Translations under genes and position numbers: made by a program
Assembly: GCF_900236475.1 (NCBI RefSeq)
Contig: NZ_LT963352.1
Coordinates: 7,466,001-7,530,000, forward strand
Source of the DNA: Streptomyces chartreusis NRRL 3882
GTDB taxonomy: Bacteria; Actinomycetota; Actinomycetes; Streptomycetales; Streptomycetaceae
Reading direction: 5' to 3'
Length of the DNA: 64,000 bases
Notes under the pieces: model-generated
Database searches by the model: none
Told to the model about the DNA's origin: nothing
What the model saw: the letters and a program-made list of their open reading frames with translations, nothing else
Part shown: in pieces, positions 24,647-33,476 of the stretch
How positions within the stretch are numbered: position 1 is the stretch's first letter
How the letters are laid out: each line of letters begins with the position of its first letter

Positions 24647-25647
24647 GACGCCCGTGGACGGAGGGAGCCCCGAGGTTCGTGGCCCTCGGCGACTCGCTGA
24701 CCGAGGGGGTGGGTGATCCCGTCGGCGACGGGGCGTGGCGCGGCTGGGCCGCGCTGCTCGCCGCCGGGCTCACCGAGGGATCCGCGGGGCCCGGCGAGGG
24801 GCCCGCCGGGCGCGGGGGGCTCGCCGACGGACCCGACGGGCTCGCCGACCGACCCGACGGGCCCAGCGAGGGATCCGCCGGGCCGGGCGAGGGACCCGCC
24901 GGGCTTCCCCAGGGCCACGCCCGGTTCACCAACCTCGCGGTGAGCGGGGCGCAGACGCGTGACGTGCTGGAGCGGCAGCTGCCCGCCGGGCTGGCCCTGC
25001 GGCCCGACCTCGTGTCCGTCGTCATCGGCGTCAACGACACCCTGCGCTGCACCTTCGACATCCAGGCCGTGGCGGCCCGGCTCGACCAGGTGTACGGGGC
25101 CTTCACCGAGCAGGGTGCGGTGCTGCTCACCGCCTGCCTGCCCGACCCGGGCACGATGCTGGGGCTGCCGGGGGCACTCGCCCACCCGCTGGCGCGGCGG
25201 CAGCGCGCCGTGAACACGGTCGTCCACGCCCTGTCCGACCGGTACGGAGCTGTGCACCTGCACGCGTGCGAGGGCGACTGGATCACGGACCGCGCCCTGT
25301 GGAGCGCGGACCGGCTGCACCCCGGAGAGCGCGGGCACCGGCAGCTGGCCCTGCGCTTCCACGCGCTGCTCGAGGAACACGGCCTCGCGACGGGGCCCGC
25401 GCCCTCGCCCGAGCCGGAGTTCCCCGTCCCGACCAGGTCGGCGAGCCTGTGGTGGCTGGCCACGGCGGGCACCGGCTGGGTGGCCCGCCGGTGCACCGAC
25501 CTGCTGCCGCAGCTCCTGACACTCGCCGCCGACGAGCTCCGGCACCGCGCCCGGGGCACGAGCGCCCGACTCGACCTACGGGCCTCCGCGGCCGTGTCCG
25601 CCGCGCTGGCCGCCCTGTCGGTGGCGGAGCAGCCGGACGCGGCCTGA
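24643..25647 (+). CDS. SGNH/GDSL hydrolase with a repeat-expanded loop
   Basis: The protein has 334 residues from ATG 24643, overlapping the previous stop (ATGA). Block I is FVALGDSLTEG with the nucleophile serine, the Asn block is VSVVIGVNDTLR, and block V is SADRLHPGERGH with Asp and His. A Gly/Pro/Ser-rich insert of about 47 residues (residues about 44-90) interrupts the fold after block I and is built of duplicated DNA. No signal peptide is seen. With the two glycosyltransferases it may add or remove an acyl group on their product (inference). Confidence 0.85.
   Translation: MRRPWTEGAPRFVALGDSLTEGVGDPVGDGAWRGWAALLAAGLTEGSAGPGEGPAGRGGLADGPDGLADRPDGPSEGSAGPGEGPAGLPQGHARFTNLAVSGAQTRDVLERQLPAGLALRPDLVSVVIGVNDTLRCTFDIQAVAARLDQVYGAFTEQGAVLLTACLPDPGTMLGLPGALAHPLARRQRAVNTVVHALSDRYGAVHLHACEGDWITDRALWSADRLHPGERGHRQLALRFHALLEEHGLATGPAPSPEPEFPVPTRSASLWWLATAGTGWVARRCTDLLPQLLTLAADELRHRARGTSARLDLRASAAVSAALAALSVAEQPDAA
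24775..24904 (+). repeat. Repeats inside the SGNH hydrolase gene
   Basis: Two near-identical 37-bp copies (24775-24811 and 24868-24904) encode TEGSAGPGEGPAG- and SEGSAGPGEGPAG-like stretches. Between them are two 21-bp tandem copies (24820-24840, 24841-24861) differing by one base. All repeats keep the reading frame. Confidence 0.85.
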
Positions 25648-25680
25648 CAGGCCGGCGGCGACCGACGCGGTCCGGCCGGT

Positions 25681-26550
25681 TCAGCGGCGCCGTACGGCCA
25701 CGAAGCGGACCGGCGTGCCCGGCACCGCCTGGGCGGCGGCCGGGAGGTCGGCGGCGCGGACCACCCCGATCACCGGGTAGCCGCCGGTGGTCGGGTGGTC
25801 GGCGAGGAACACCACCGGCCTGCCGTCGGGCGGCACCTGGACGGCGCCCAGCACCATGCCCTCGCTGGGGAGCTCCCCGGGCCGGGCCCGCTCCAGGGCG
25901 GCCCCCTCCGTGCGCAGCCCGATGCGGTTGCTCGCCGGGGACACCCGGTAGGGACGCGAGACGAAGGTGCGTAGGGCCTCCGGCGTGAACCAGCCGTCGC
26001 GCGGTCCGAGTGTCACCCGCAGGACCAGCTCGGCCGGTGGCGCCGGCTGCGGGGCGACGTCCACGCGCGCGTGCACGCCTGTCGGCCGGCCCAGAGGCAG
26101 CACCGTGCCGTCCGTGAGAGGGGGCGGGCCCAGCCCCGACAGCAGGTCGGTCGAGCGGCTGCCGAGCACCGGCTCGACGGCGATGCCCCCGCAGACGCCC
26201 ACGTAGCTGCGCAGGCCCGACATCGCAGGTCCGACGTCCAGCAGAGCCCCGGCGGGCACGCGCACCGGCGCGCCCCAGGCGACGGGACGTCCGTCCACCG
26301 TGACCCGGCAGGGCGCGCCCGCCACGGCCATGGTGACGGTGGAACGGGGGCGTACGGCACAGCCGTTGACGGTCGTCTCCAGCACGGCTGCCTCGGGCGG
26401 GTTGCCCGTCAGCCGGTTGACGAGGTCCGCCGCCGGACGGTCCAGCGCCCCGGAGCGGGGCACACCGAGGTGGGCGTGCCCGGGGCGCCCCAGGTCCTGC
26501 ACGGTGGTCAGGGCCCCGGCCCGTACGACGGCGAGCGCGCGGTCGGTCAC
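25681..26550 (-). CDS. pxpC: 5-oxoprolinase subunit PxpC
   Basis: The protein has 289 residues from GTG 26550. ALAVVRAGALTTVQDLGRPG, GVPRSGALDRPAADLVNRLT and the later RVSPASNRIGLRTEG with FLADHPTTGGYPVIGVV are diagnostic of the biotin-dependent carboxyltransferase-like/KipA (PxpC) family. With PxpA and PxpB it forms the ATP-dependent 5-oxoprolinase that opens L-pyroglutamate to glutamate in the cytosol. Its GTG overlaps the pxpB stop (GTGA). Confidence 0.93.
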   Translation of the reverse strand: MTDRALAVVRAGALTTVQDLGRPGHAHLGVPRSGALDRPAADLVNRLTGNPPEAAVLETTVNGCAVRPRSTVTMAVAGAPCRVTVDGRPVAWGAPVRVPAGALLDVGPAMSGLRSYVGVCGGIAVEPVLGSRSTDLLSGLGPPPLTDGTVLPLGRPTGVHARVDVAPQPAPPAELVLRVTLGPRDGWFTPEALRTFVSRPYRVSPASNRIGLRTEGAALERARPGELPSEGMVLGAVQVPPDGRPVVFLADHPTTGGYPVIGVVRAADLPAAAQAVPGTPVRFVAVRRR

Positions 26551-27173
26551 GGGTGCCCCACCGGCTCGACGGGGACGAACCGCACACGCGTGCCCGGCGA
26601 CAGCAGGGCGGCCGGCACGCGAGCGTGGTCCCACAGGACGGCGTCCGTCGTGCCGATCAGCTGCCAGCCGCCCGGCGACGAGCGCGGGTACACGCCCGTG
26701 TACGGGCCCGCCAGCGCCACCGAACCGGCCGGGACGGCCGTGCGCGGGGTGGCCCGGCGCGGGACGTCGTAGCGCGGCGGCAGGCCGGTGAGGTAGCCGA
26801 AGCCGGGGGCGAAGCCGCAGAAGGCGACCCGGAACTCCGTCCGCGCGTGGATCCGGGCGGCCTCCCGTGCGGGCACGCCCCAGTGCGCGGCGACGTCGGC
26901 CAGGTCCGGGCCGTCGTAGCGCACCGGGATCTCGACCACGGCACGCGCCCGTGGCGGAGCGGGCGGCAACTCGGCGGCGGTCAGTTCGGCGGCCACCCGG
27001 GAGGGGGCGTCGAGGCCGTCGAGGAGGACCGTACGGGCCGCGGGCACGATCTCGCAGGCCGACAGCGAGCCCTCCGCGCGGCGGCGCAGCAGCTCGGCGT
27101 GCAGGGCCTGGGCCTCGTCGCCCGAGCAGACCTCGACGAGCAGGGCGTCCTCGCCGACGGGCAGGACCTTCAT
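26547..27173 (-). CDS. pxpB: 5-oxoprolinase subunit PxpB
   Basis: The protein has 208 residues from ATG 27173 (MKVLPVGEDALLVEV). It belongs to the KipI/allophanate hydrolase subunit 1 family: VEIPVRYDGPDLADVAAHWG, FAPGFGYLTGLP and SSPGGWQLIGTTDAVLWD are its conserved blocks. It is the partner of PxpC and PxpA, encoded between them with 4-base overlaps on both sides. Confidence 0.93.
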   Translation of the reverse strand: MKVLPVGEDALLVEVCSGDEAQALHAELLRRRAEGSLSACEIVPAARTVLLDGLDAPSRVAAELTAAELPPAPPRARAVVEIPVRYDGPDLADVAAHWGVPAREAARIHARTEFRVAFCGFAPGFGYLTGLPPRYDVPRRATPRTAVPAGSVALAGPYTGVYPRSSPGGWQLIGTTDAVLWDHARVPAALLSPGTRVRFVPVEPVGHP

Positions 27174-27928
27174 GCGAAGGCCTCCACCCGGACGCCCGAC
27201 GCCTCCAGTCGCTGCCGTACCCGGCGTGCCAGCTCCACCGCGCCGGGGGTGTCGCCGTGCAGGCACAGGGAACGCGCACGTACCTCGATCCGCGTCCCGG
27301 AGTGGGAGACGACCTCGCCGGAGCGGGCCAGGCCGAGCGACCGTTCCACGACGGTGTCGGGGTCGGTGACCACGGCGCCCTCCAGGGTGCGCGGCACGAG
27401 CGTGCCCGCGTCGGTGTACGCCCGGTCCGCGAACGCCTCCGTGACGACCGGCAGTCCGGCCTTCCCGGCCTGTTCCAGCAGGCGCGAGCCGGGCAGGCCC
27501 AGCACCGGCAGCGAGGCGTCCGCGAGGAGCACGCCGTCGACGACCGCGCCGGCCTGCTCCTCGTCGTGCACGACCCGGTTGTAGAGCGCGCCGTGCGGTT
27601 TCACGTAGGCCACGCGGGCGCCCGCCGCGCGGGCGAAGACCTCCAGGGCGCCGATCTGGTAGGCCACTTCGGCCGCCAGCTCGGCGGGCGGCACGTCCAT
27701 CGCGCGCCGCCCGAACCCGGCCAGGTCCCGGTAGGACACCTGGGCGCCGATCCGGACGCCGCGCTCGGCCGCCAGTTCGCACACCCGGCGCATGGTGGCC
27801 GCGTCCCCGGCGTGGAAGCCGCACGCCACGTTGGCGCTGGTGACGACCGACAGCAGCCGTTCGTCGTCGGTGAGCCGCCAGCGGCCGAAGCCCTCGCCGA
27901 GGTCGGCGTTCAGGTCGATGGAGATCAT
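27170..27928 (-). CDS. pxpA: 5-oxoprolinase subunit PxpA (LamB/YcsF)
   Basis: The protein has 252 residues from ATG 27928. It opens MISIDLNADLGEGFGRWRLT and continues with SANVACGFHAGDAATM, RIGAQVSYRDLAGFGRR and YVKPHGALYN, all signatures of the LamB/YcsF family. It is the third subunit of the prokaryotic 5-oxoprolinase. Its stop overlaps the pxpB start (ATGA). Confidence 0.95.
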   Translation of the reverse strand: MISIDLNADLGEGFGRWRLTDDERLLSVVTSANVACGFHAGDAATMRRVCELAAERGVRIGAQVSYRDLAGFGRRAMDVPPAELAAEVAYQIGALEVFARAAGARVAYVKPHGALYNRVVHDEEQAGAVVDGVLLADASLPVLGLPGSRLLEQAGKAGLPVVTEAFADRAYTDAGTLVPRTLEGAVVTDPDTVVERSLGLARSGEVVSHSGTRIEVRARSLCLHGDTPGAVELARRVRQRLEASGVRVEAFA

Positions 27929-27946
27929 GGCGAGTCGGGTCTCCTG

Positions 27947-28780
27947 TCAGGCCACGGGGTAGTGCTCGTCGCGGGCGTCGGTGAGGAACATCTGCCCGGG
28001 GGCGTGCGTGAGGGCGAACGGCGGGCGCGAGGCCATCACGGCCGCCTGCGGGGTCACTCCGCAGGCCCAGAACACCGGGATGTCGTCCGGCTCGGCGTCC
28101 ACCGGGTCGCCGAAGTCGGGGCGGCCGAGGTCGTCGATGCCGAGGCCCGAGGGATCGCCGCAGTGTACGGGGCTGCCGTGCACCGCCGGCAGCAGGCTGC
28201 TCTCCCGGATCGCCGCCGCCAGATGCGGGGGCGGCACCGGCCGCATGGACACCACCAGCGGTCCGTGCAGCCGCCCCGCCGGACGGCACTGCCGGCTGGT
28301 GACGTACATCGGGACGTTGCGGCCCTGCTCGACGTGGCGGATCGGAACGCCCGCCTCGCTCAGCGCCCACTCGAAGGTGAAGCTGCACCCGATCAGGAAC
28401 GACACCAGGTCGTCCCGCCAGTACGCGCGCACGTCCGTCGGCTCGTCCACCAGCTCGCCGTCCCGCCAGACCCGGTAGCGCGGCAGGTCGGTGCGCAGGT
28501 CCGCGCCCTCCGCGAGCACGGTGGTCCGGGATCCCGCGTCGGTGACGTCGAGGACCGGGCAGGGCTTGGGGTTGCGCTGGCAGAACAGCAGCACGTCGTA
28601 GGCCCAGTCGGCGGGCACCGAGATCAGGTTGACCTGGGTGTGGCCCGCCGCGACCCCGGCCGTGGGGCCCGTCAGACCCTCCCGGAAGCGGGCGCGGGCC
28701 GTTTCCGGGCTCCACGCGCGCGCGTGCTCGTCGACGAGGACGACGGGACGGTCCCCGGTGTCGGTGCCCGTGCGGTTCAT
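27947..28780 (-). CDS. Putative hydro-lyase (DUF1445 / D-glutamate cyclase family)
   Basis: The protein has 277 residues from ATG 28780. ARARFREGLTGPTAGVAAGH, VNLISVPADWAYDVLLFCQR, FLIGCSFTFEWALSEAGVPI and MFLTDARDEHYP mark the DUF1445 family, members of which include D-glutamate cyclase converting D-glutamate to 5-oxo-D-proline, and proteins annotated putative hydro-lyase. Lying between a transporter and pxpABC, it fits a role in oxoproline/glutamate metabolism. Its start overlaps the transporter stop (ATGA). Confidence 0.88.
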   Translation of the reverse strand: MNRTGTDTGDRPVVLVDEHARAWSPETARARFREGLTGPTAGVAAGHTQVNLISVPADWAYDVLLFCQRNPKPCPVLDVTDAGSRTTVLAEGADLRTDLPRYRVWRDGELVDEPTDVRAYWRDDLVSFLIGCSFTFEWALSEAGVPIRHVEQGRNVPMYVTSRQCRPAGRLHGPLVVSMRPVPPPHLAAAIRESSLLPAVHGSPVHCGDPSGLGIDDLGRPDFGDPVDAEPDDIPVFWACGVTPQAAVMASRPPFALTHAPGQMFLTDARDEHYPVA

Positions 28781-30078
28781 GTGAGCTCCTTCCCGCGCGT
28801 CTCCGGCAGCCCGAGCAGCGCCAGCGCCGCGATGCCGTAGCCGATCGCGCCGAAGACCAGCGCGCCGCCCACACCCCAGCTGTCGGCCAGGAACCCGACC
28901 GTCGTCGGGAAGACGGCACCCACCGCGCGCCCGGTGTTGTACGTGAAGCCCTGCCCCGTGCCGCGCACCGCCGTCGGGTACAGCTCGCTCAGGTAGGAGC
29001 CGAAGCCGCTGAAGATCGCCGACATGCAGAACCCGAGCGGGAAACCGAGCACCAGGAGCAGGGTGTTGGCGCCGCTCGGGATGTTCGCGTACGCCAGGAT
29101 GCAGATCGCCGACAGCAGGGCGAACAGCCAGATGTTGCGCCGCCGGCCCAGCTTGTCCGTGAGGTAACCGCCCGTCAGGTAGCCGATGAAGGCGCCCGAA
29201 ATCAGGAACGTCAGATAACCGCCCGTGCCGACGACCGACAGGTCGCGCTCGGACTTGAGGTAGGTCGGCACCCAGGTGGCCAGCGTGTAGTAGCCGCCCT
29301 GGACGCCCGTCGAGAGCAGCCCCGCGAAGATCGTCGTCCGCAGCAGGCCGGGCTTGAAGATCGCCGTGAAGGAGCCCTTCTCCGCACTCTGTTCCCGAGC
29401 GGCGGCGGCCTCGGGCGCATCGTGCACACTGCGCCGCACCCAGATGACGAGCAGCGCGGGCAGTGCCCCGGTCCAGAACATGATGCGCCAGGCAAGGTCG
29501 TCGCCGGCCAGCGAGAAGACCAAGGTGTAGACGATCGCCGCGAGGCCCCAGCCCACGGCCCAGGAGCTCTGGATGGCGCCGAGCGTGCGGCCCCGGTGCT
29601 TGGCGCTCGCGTATTCGGCGACGAGGATCGCGCCGACCGCCCACTCGCCGCCGAAACCGAGGCCCTGGAGGGCGCGGAAGACCAGCAGTGTCTCGTAGTT
29701 GGGCGCGAAGCCGCAGGCGACGGTGAAGACCGCGTACGTGATCACCGTGAGCATCAGCGCCTTCACCCGGCCGATGCGGTCCGCGAGGACGCCCGCGAGG
29801 GCGCCGCCGAGCGCGGAGACCACCAGGGTGACCGTCGTGAAGAGGCCGGTCTGTCCGCTGTTCAGGCCGAAGTAGGCGGACAGCGCGACCATGCTCAGCG
29901 GCAGGGTGAAGTAGTCGTACGAGTCCAGGGCATAGCCGCCGAAGGCACCGGCGAACGCGCGCCGGCCGCGCGGGCCCAGGGCGCGCAGCCAGCCGAACGC
30001 CCCGTCGTCCGAGGTCGGTTCAGTGGTCGCGGGGCGTGTGTCGTCGGTCAGGGCCTGTCGTGGAGGGGGCGTGCTCAT
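28777..30078 (-). CDS. MFS transporter of the 5-oxoproline operon
   Basis: The protein has 433 residues from ATG 30078 (MSTPPPRQALTDD), chosen because GCGAGGTG lies just upstream. An in-frame ATG at 30171 is less likely. Twelve membrane helices are visible. GVLADRIGRVKALML is the MFS loop 2-3 motif and RALQGLGFGGEWAVGAILVA is typical of the sialate/aromatic-acid:H+ symporter branch. It is the first gene of the operon, so it probably imports the compound degraded by the following enzymes, perhaps a pyroglutamate-like acid (inference). Confidence 0.88.
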   Translation of the reverse strand: MSTPPPRQALTDDTRPATTEPTSDDGAFGWLRALGPRGRRAFAGAFGGYALDSYDYFTLPLSMVALSAYFGLNSGQTGLFTTVTLVVSALGGALAGVLADRIGRVKALMLTVITYAVFTVACGFAPNYETLLVFRALQGLGFGGEWAVGAILVAEYASAKHRGRTLGAIQSSWAVGWGLAAIVYTLVFSLAGDDLAWRIMFWTGALPALLVIWVRRSVHDAPEAAAAREQSAEKGSFTAIFKPGLLRTTIFAGLLSTGVQGGYYTLATWVPTYLKSERDLSVVGTGGYLTFLISGAFIGYLTGGYLTDKLGRRRNIWLFALLSAICILAYANIPSGANTLLLVLGFPLGFCMSAIFSGFGSYLSELYPTAVRGTGQGFTYNTGRAVGAVFPTTVGFLADSWGVGGALVFGAIGYGIAALALLGLPETRGKELT

Positions 30079-30182
30079 GGGCACCTCGCAGAGGGGGACG
30101 GAGGGTGCTTCGGGCTGAGCCGTGGGGTGCTCCGAGGGTGAGCTCGGGCGCATCGGGAGCGAGCCGTGCACAGCACCGTAGA

Positions 30183-30199
30183 GGATTGTTCAACGATCC
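30183..30199. promoter_or_regulatory. Near-perfect 17-bp palindromic operator
   Basis: GGATTGTTCAACGATCC is an inverted repeat of eight base pairs around a central C with one mismatched pair. It sits between the divergent transporter operon and the GntR/FCD regulator gene, the expected place and form for an FCD-type GntR operator. Confidence 0.6.
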
Positions 30200-30248
30200 C
30201 TCAATACCCATGTTGGTTCGTTCTTGTGATCTGCGATTGAATTCCGGC

Positions 30249-30944
30249 ATGGCAGAGCAGCTGAGGGACCTCTCCGACGACCGGGCTCTCCTGGGGCGCA
30301 CCAGCACCGCCGAACGCGTCTCCGACATCCTCAGGAGCCGGATCGCCGAGGGCTACTTCCCGCCCGGCACCCGGCTGTCGGAGGACAGCATCGGCGGCGC
30401 GCTCGGCGTCTCCCGCAACACGCTGCGCGAGGCGTTCCGGCTGCTCACGCACGAACGCCTGCTCGTCCACGAGCTGAACCGGGGCGTCTTCGTCCGGGTC
30501 CTGACCGTGGAGGACGTCGAGGACATCTACCGCACCCGGATGCTCGTCGAGTGCGCGGTCGTGCGTGGTCTCGGCGAGCCGCCCTACGGCCTCGACGGGC
30601 TCGCCGGTGCCGTGGAGGAGGGGCGGCGGGCGGCGCGGGAAGGCGACTGGAAGGGGGTGGGCACGGCCAACATCCACTTCCACCGGGAACTGGTCGCCCT
30701 CGCGGCGAGCGAGCGCACCGACGAGTTGATGCGGAGTGTGTTCGCCGAACTGCGCCTCGCGTTCCACGTGGTGGACGAGCCGCAGCGATTGCACGAGCCG
30801 TACATCGCTCGAAATGTCATGATTCTTGAGGCCCTTCAGGCAGGGGACCGGGGCCAGGCCGAGCGTCTGCTCGCCGGCTACCTCGACGACTCGCTGGAAC
30901 GGGTCGTGGAGGTGTACCGGCGGCGGGTCGGCGAGGACGGCTGA
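30249..30944 (+). CDS. GntR-family (FadR/FCD) regulator
   Basis: The protein has 231 residues from ATG 30249. The winged helix is LRSRIAEGYFPPGTRLSEDS followed by IGGALGVSRNTLREAFRLL. The C-terminal FCD domain contains YRTRMLVECAVVRGL, NIHFHRELVALA and ILEALQAGDRGQAERLL, with the histidines and acidic residues that bind metal in many members. It diverges from the 5-oxoproline operon, so it most likely controls it and itself. Confidence 0.9.
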   Translation: MAEQLRDLSDDRALLGRTSTAERVSDILRSRIAEGYFPPGTRLSEDSIGGALGVSRNTLREAFRLLTHERLLVHELNRGVFVRVLTVEDVEDIYRTRMLVECAVVRGLGEPPYGLDGLAGAVEEGRRAAREGDWKGVGTANIHFHRELVALAASERTDELMRSVFAELRLAFHVVDEPQRLHEPYIARNVMILEALQAGDRGQAERLLAGYLDDSLERVVEVYRRRVGEDG

Positions 30945-30963
30945 CTGCGCCCACCCACGTCGT

Positions 30964-30994
30964 TTGGGTCGTTGTCAGACCCAGGACCTAGTCT
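30964..30994 (+). promoter_or_regulatory. Promoter of the condensin-like operon
   Basis: TAGTCT (30989-30994) ends 7 bases before the GTG at 31002, so transcription should start on the GTG and the message be leaderless. A weak -35 (TTGGGT, 30964-30969) lies 19 bases upstream. Confidence 0.45.
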
Positions 30995-31001
30995 GTGCAC
31001 C

Positions 31002-32528
31002 GTGACTTCGCCTGCATCGACGGACAGCGTTCCGCCCCAGCTCAGCGCGGGGCCGCGCCCCGCACCGGGGCCGGCCGCCGACGAGGGCCTGGCGCGGCGC
31101 CTGCGCGCGCTCGCCTGCACCGCGCCGCTGCACGACCTCGACGCGCGCAAGGCCAACCTCGCCGGTGAGTACTCGGTGTACGGCATGGCGGAGGTCGCCC
31201 TCGCGGCCATCGACCTCGTCACCCTCAACATGGACTTCGACACGGGCGCGGACCACGACCAGATCGTCGCCCGTCTCATCCCGCGCATCGCCGCCCAGGC
31301 ACCGCAGCGACCCGCCGCCGAGCACGAGCGAGTGGCCCGCTGGGTCCTGGAGAACCTGATCAACGTCGGCAGCGTCGACCGCGGCTTCCGCGCGGTGTAC
31401 GGCACGTTCGGTGCGGACGGCACGTATGTGCGCCGTGACTACGACTTCAAGCTGATCGAGGAGGTCCCGGGCCCGGGCGGCACGGTCTACCTGCGGACGA
31501 CGGACGAGGCGGTCAACGTCCTCGTCGGCGCCCTCGACACCGACGTCACCAGCGCGCAGATCGCCGCCGAGGTCAAGCTGGAGGTGCTGATCAGCCGCGG
31601 CCGGCTCGCCGACGCGCAGCTCGCGGCCGAACAGGCCCGCTACCGCACCGTGCAGTACTCCGAGACCCTGCGCCGCGCCCTGGAGGCGACCCGGCGCAAC
31701 GTGCGCGCGGTGGACTGGCTCACCACCGTGCCCGACATGATCGCCGAGGCCCTGGAGCACGTGGCCGACCGCTACCGCCACGAGAACGCGATCCTCACGA
31801 ACATCCGCAAGGCGCGTGACGAGTCCGAGGAGCCCGAGCACAAGCGCCGCGCCGCCGAGCTCGTCGACATCGTCAAGGACTGCATCCGGCGGCACACACA
31901 GTTGCAGTCCCGGCTGCTCGAAGCCGGCCCGCTGTTCCGCGCCGAACAGGACCGGCAGGCCTTCGCCACGCCCGCGGCCGCGTCCGGGATCGACCTGTAC
32001 GGCCATCTCGTCGCCCCCGTCCTGCCGCTGCCGCTGGAGCAGGCCGTTCGCGTCACGGACGCCTACTTCGCCCGCGGCACCGGGCTGCGCACCCCGGTGT
32101 CCGTCCGGGTCGGTGACCTGGTCGACATACTGCTGACGCCGCCGGTGGAGCGGGAGCACCTGGGCGCCGAGATGCCCGAGCCGGATCTCATCGCCACGCC
32201 CGACGACAGCCGGTTCAGCGAGGAGCAGATGGCGGCGGCGCAGGAGCTGCTCGACCTGCCGGCGGATGCGCCGCGCCGGTTGTCCGGGCTGCTGGCCGAG
32301 GCCCGGCGGCAGGACCCCGAGCTGCCGTACCTGGTGGCCTTGTTGGCGGTGCACGCGGCCAGTCCGCCGGTCGGTACGGCCTACCGCCAGGGCGAGCAGA
32401 AGCTGCTGTTCGCCGTGGACGACGGGACCGAGCTCGACGATCCGGAGTTCGGCGGGGCGGACCTGATCGTCGGCACCGCCCTGCTGGACGCGGCGGGGAT
32501 GGCGGCGGACCGGACGGAAGCAGCATGA
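31002..32528 (+). CDS. Kleisin-like subunit of an SMC-type complex (MksF/JetA-like)
   Basis: The protein has 508 residues from GTG 31002, judged leaderless. After an Ala/Pro-rich head, LARRLRALACTAPLHDLDAR starts the folded part. Around residues 150-260 lies VYLRTTDEAVNVLVGALDTD followed by a long helical stretch (ISRGRLADAQLAAEQARYRT, VQYSETLRRALEATRRNVRA, VDWLTTVPDMIAEALEHV). This pattern, a winged-helix-like start then long helices, recalls MksF/JetA kleisins. It is the first gene of an operon with a KITE-like gene and a large SMC-like gene. The assignment rests on gene order, size and helical pattern, not on a database match. Confidence 0.55.
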   Translation: MTSPASTDSVPPQLSAGPRPAPGPAADEGLARRLRALACTAPLHDLDARKANLAGEYSVYGMAEVALAAIDLVTLNMDFDTGADHDQIVARLIPRIAAQAPQRPAAEHERVARWVLENLINVGSVDRGFRAVYGTFGADGTYVRRDYDFKLIEEVPGPGGTVYLRTTDEAVNVLVGALDTDVTSAQIAAEVKLEVLISRGRLADAQLAAEQARYRTVQYSETLRRALEATRRNVRAVDWLTTVPDMIAEALEHVADRYRHENAILTNIRKARDESEEPEHKRRAAELVDIVKDCIRRHTQLQSRLLEAGPLFRAEQDRQAFATPAAASGIDLYGHLVAPVLPLPLEQAVRVTDAYFARGTGLRTPVSVRVGDLVDILLTPPVEREHLGAEMPEPDLIATPDDSRFSEEQMAAAQELLDLPADAPRRLSGLLAEARRQDPELPYLVALLAVHAASPPVGTAYRQGEQKLLFAVDDGTELDDPEFGGADLIVGTALLDAAGMAADRTEAA

Positions 32529-32559
32529 GTCAGTACGAACGGCACAAGGAGTCCCGACC

Positions 32560-33441
32560 GTGAGCGAGCACGTCGAGTGGAGCGAGCCGGAGGGGGCGGC
32601 CCCCGCGGCCACCGCCGCTGTCACTCCCGCCGACGCCGCCGACGCGGCGCGGCTCGTGTCCTTCGGGCTGCAGCCCAAGCTGCAGCCCGCCCGCGACCAG
32701 GAGTACGCGGACCTGCTGCGGCGGTACCGGGAGGACCCGCCGTTCGCCCGGCTCGCCGACGCAGTGGCGACCGGACTGGGGCTGATCGTGCTGGAGGTGT
32801 CCCCGCGCGCGGGCATGGCCGTGACCGCTGCCGAGGACTCGGTGTTCGCCGTCCGTATGGGCGACTACGCGCGTCGTACGTCCGCCGACGGCGGCGACCG
32901 GTTCCTGCACGGACTCGCCCATCTCGCCGTCGCCGCCATGGCGTTCCCCCGCCCCGAGGACCTCGCCGACGACGGCTACATCGGCCGCGTCACGGTCAAC
33001 GGCGTCGACGCCTTCGTCCGCCAGGCCTGCCGCCGCCTGGAGGAGCGCGCCGCCGAACAGGGCGAGAACACCGACCCGGCCACCGACGCGCCCGGCCTGG
33101 AGGCCGCCTGGCGGATCTGGGTGCGGCGCAGCTCGACCGGGGCCACCAAGGACGCCCGCAGGCTCGCCGGTTCGACCACCGGCATCGTCGCCAAGGCCGT
33201 CGCGTTCCTCACCGACTCCGGTTTCCTCCAGCGCACCGGCGACGACAACGGCGGCACGTACCGCACGACCGCCCGCTACCAGCTCCAGGTCCGCGACATG
33301 GCCGGCAGCGCCGCCCTGGCCGAGCTGCTGGAGCTGGGCGTCGTCCCGGTCACCGACGGCACGCCGACGTTGCTGCCCCCCGAGGAGAGCGACGACCTGG
33401 AGCTGGTCGCCGACGCCGGGCTGCCGTTCCACTCCTCCTGA
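32560..33441 (+). CDS. KITE-like subunit (MksE/JetB-like)
   Basis: The protein has 293 residues from GTG 32560, with AAGGAG 8 bases upstream. AARLVSFGLQPKLQPARDQE and YADLLRRYREDPPFARLADA begin the folded region. A C-terminal part, STTGIVAKAVAFLTDSGFLQ then RTGDDNGGTYRTTARYQLQV, looks like a winged helix, as in KITE/MksE subunits. It lies between the kleisin-like and SMC-like genes, the position of mksE/jetB. No enzymatic motif is seen. Confidence 0.5.
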   Translation: MSEHVEWSEPEGAAPAATAAVTPADAADAARLVSFGLQPKLQPARDQEYADLLRRYREDPPFARLADAVATGLGLIVLEVSPRAGMAVTAAEDSVFAVRMGDYARRTSADGGDRFLHGLAHLAVAAMAFPRPEDLADDGYIGRVTVNGVDAFVRQACRRLEERAAEQGENTDPATDAPGLEAAWRIWVRRSSTGATKDARRLAGSTTGIVAKAVAFLTDSGFLQRTGDDNGGTYRTTARYQLQVRDMAGSAALAELLELGVVPVTDGTPTLLPPEESDDLELVADAGLPFHSS

Positions 33442-33476
33442 ACTCCCCGCCTCACGAAGCCTTACGAGAGTCCGCC

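Noticed and set aside
32525..32563. 12-codon ORF ending at the KITE-like start
   Set aside because: It could couple translation, but the KITE-like gene has its own good AAGGAG, so nothing requires it.
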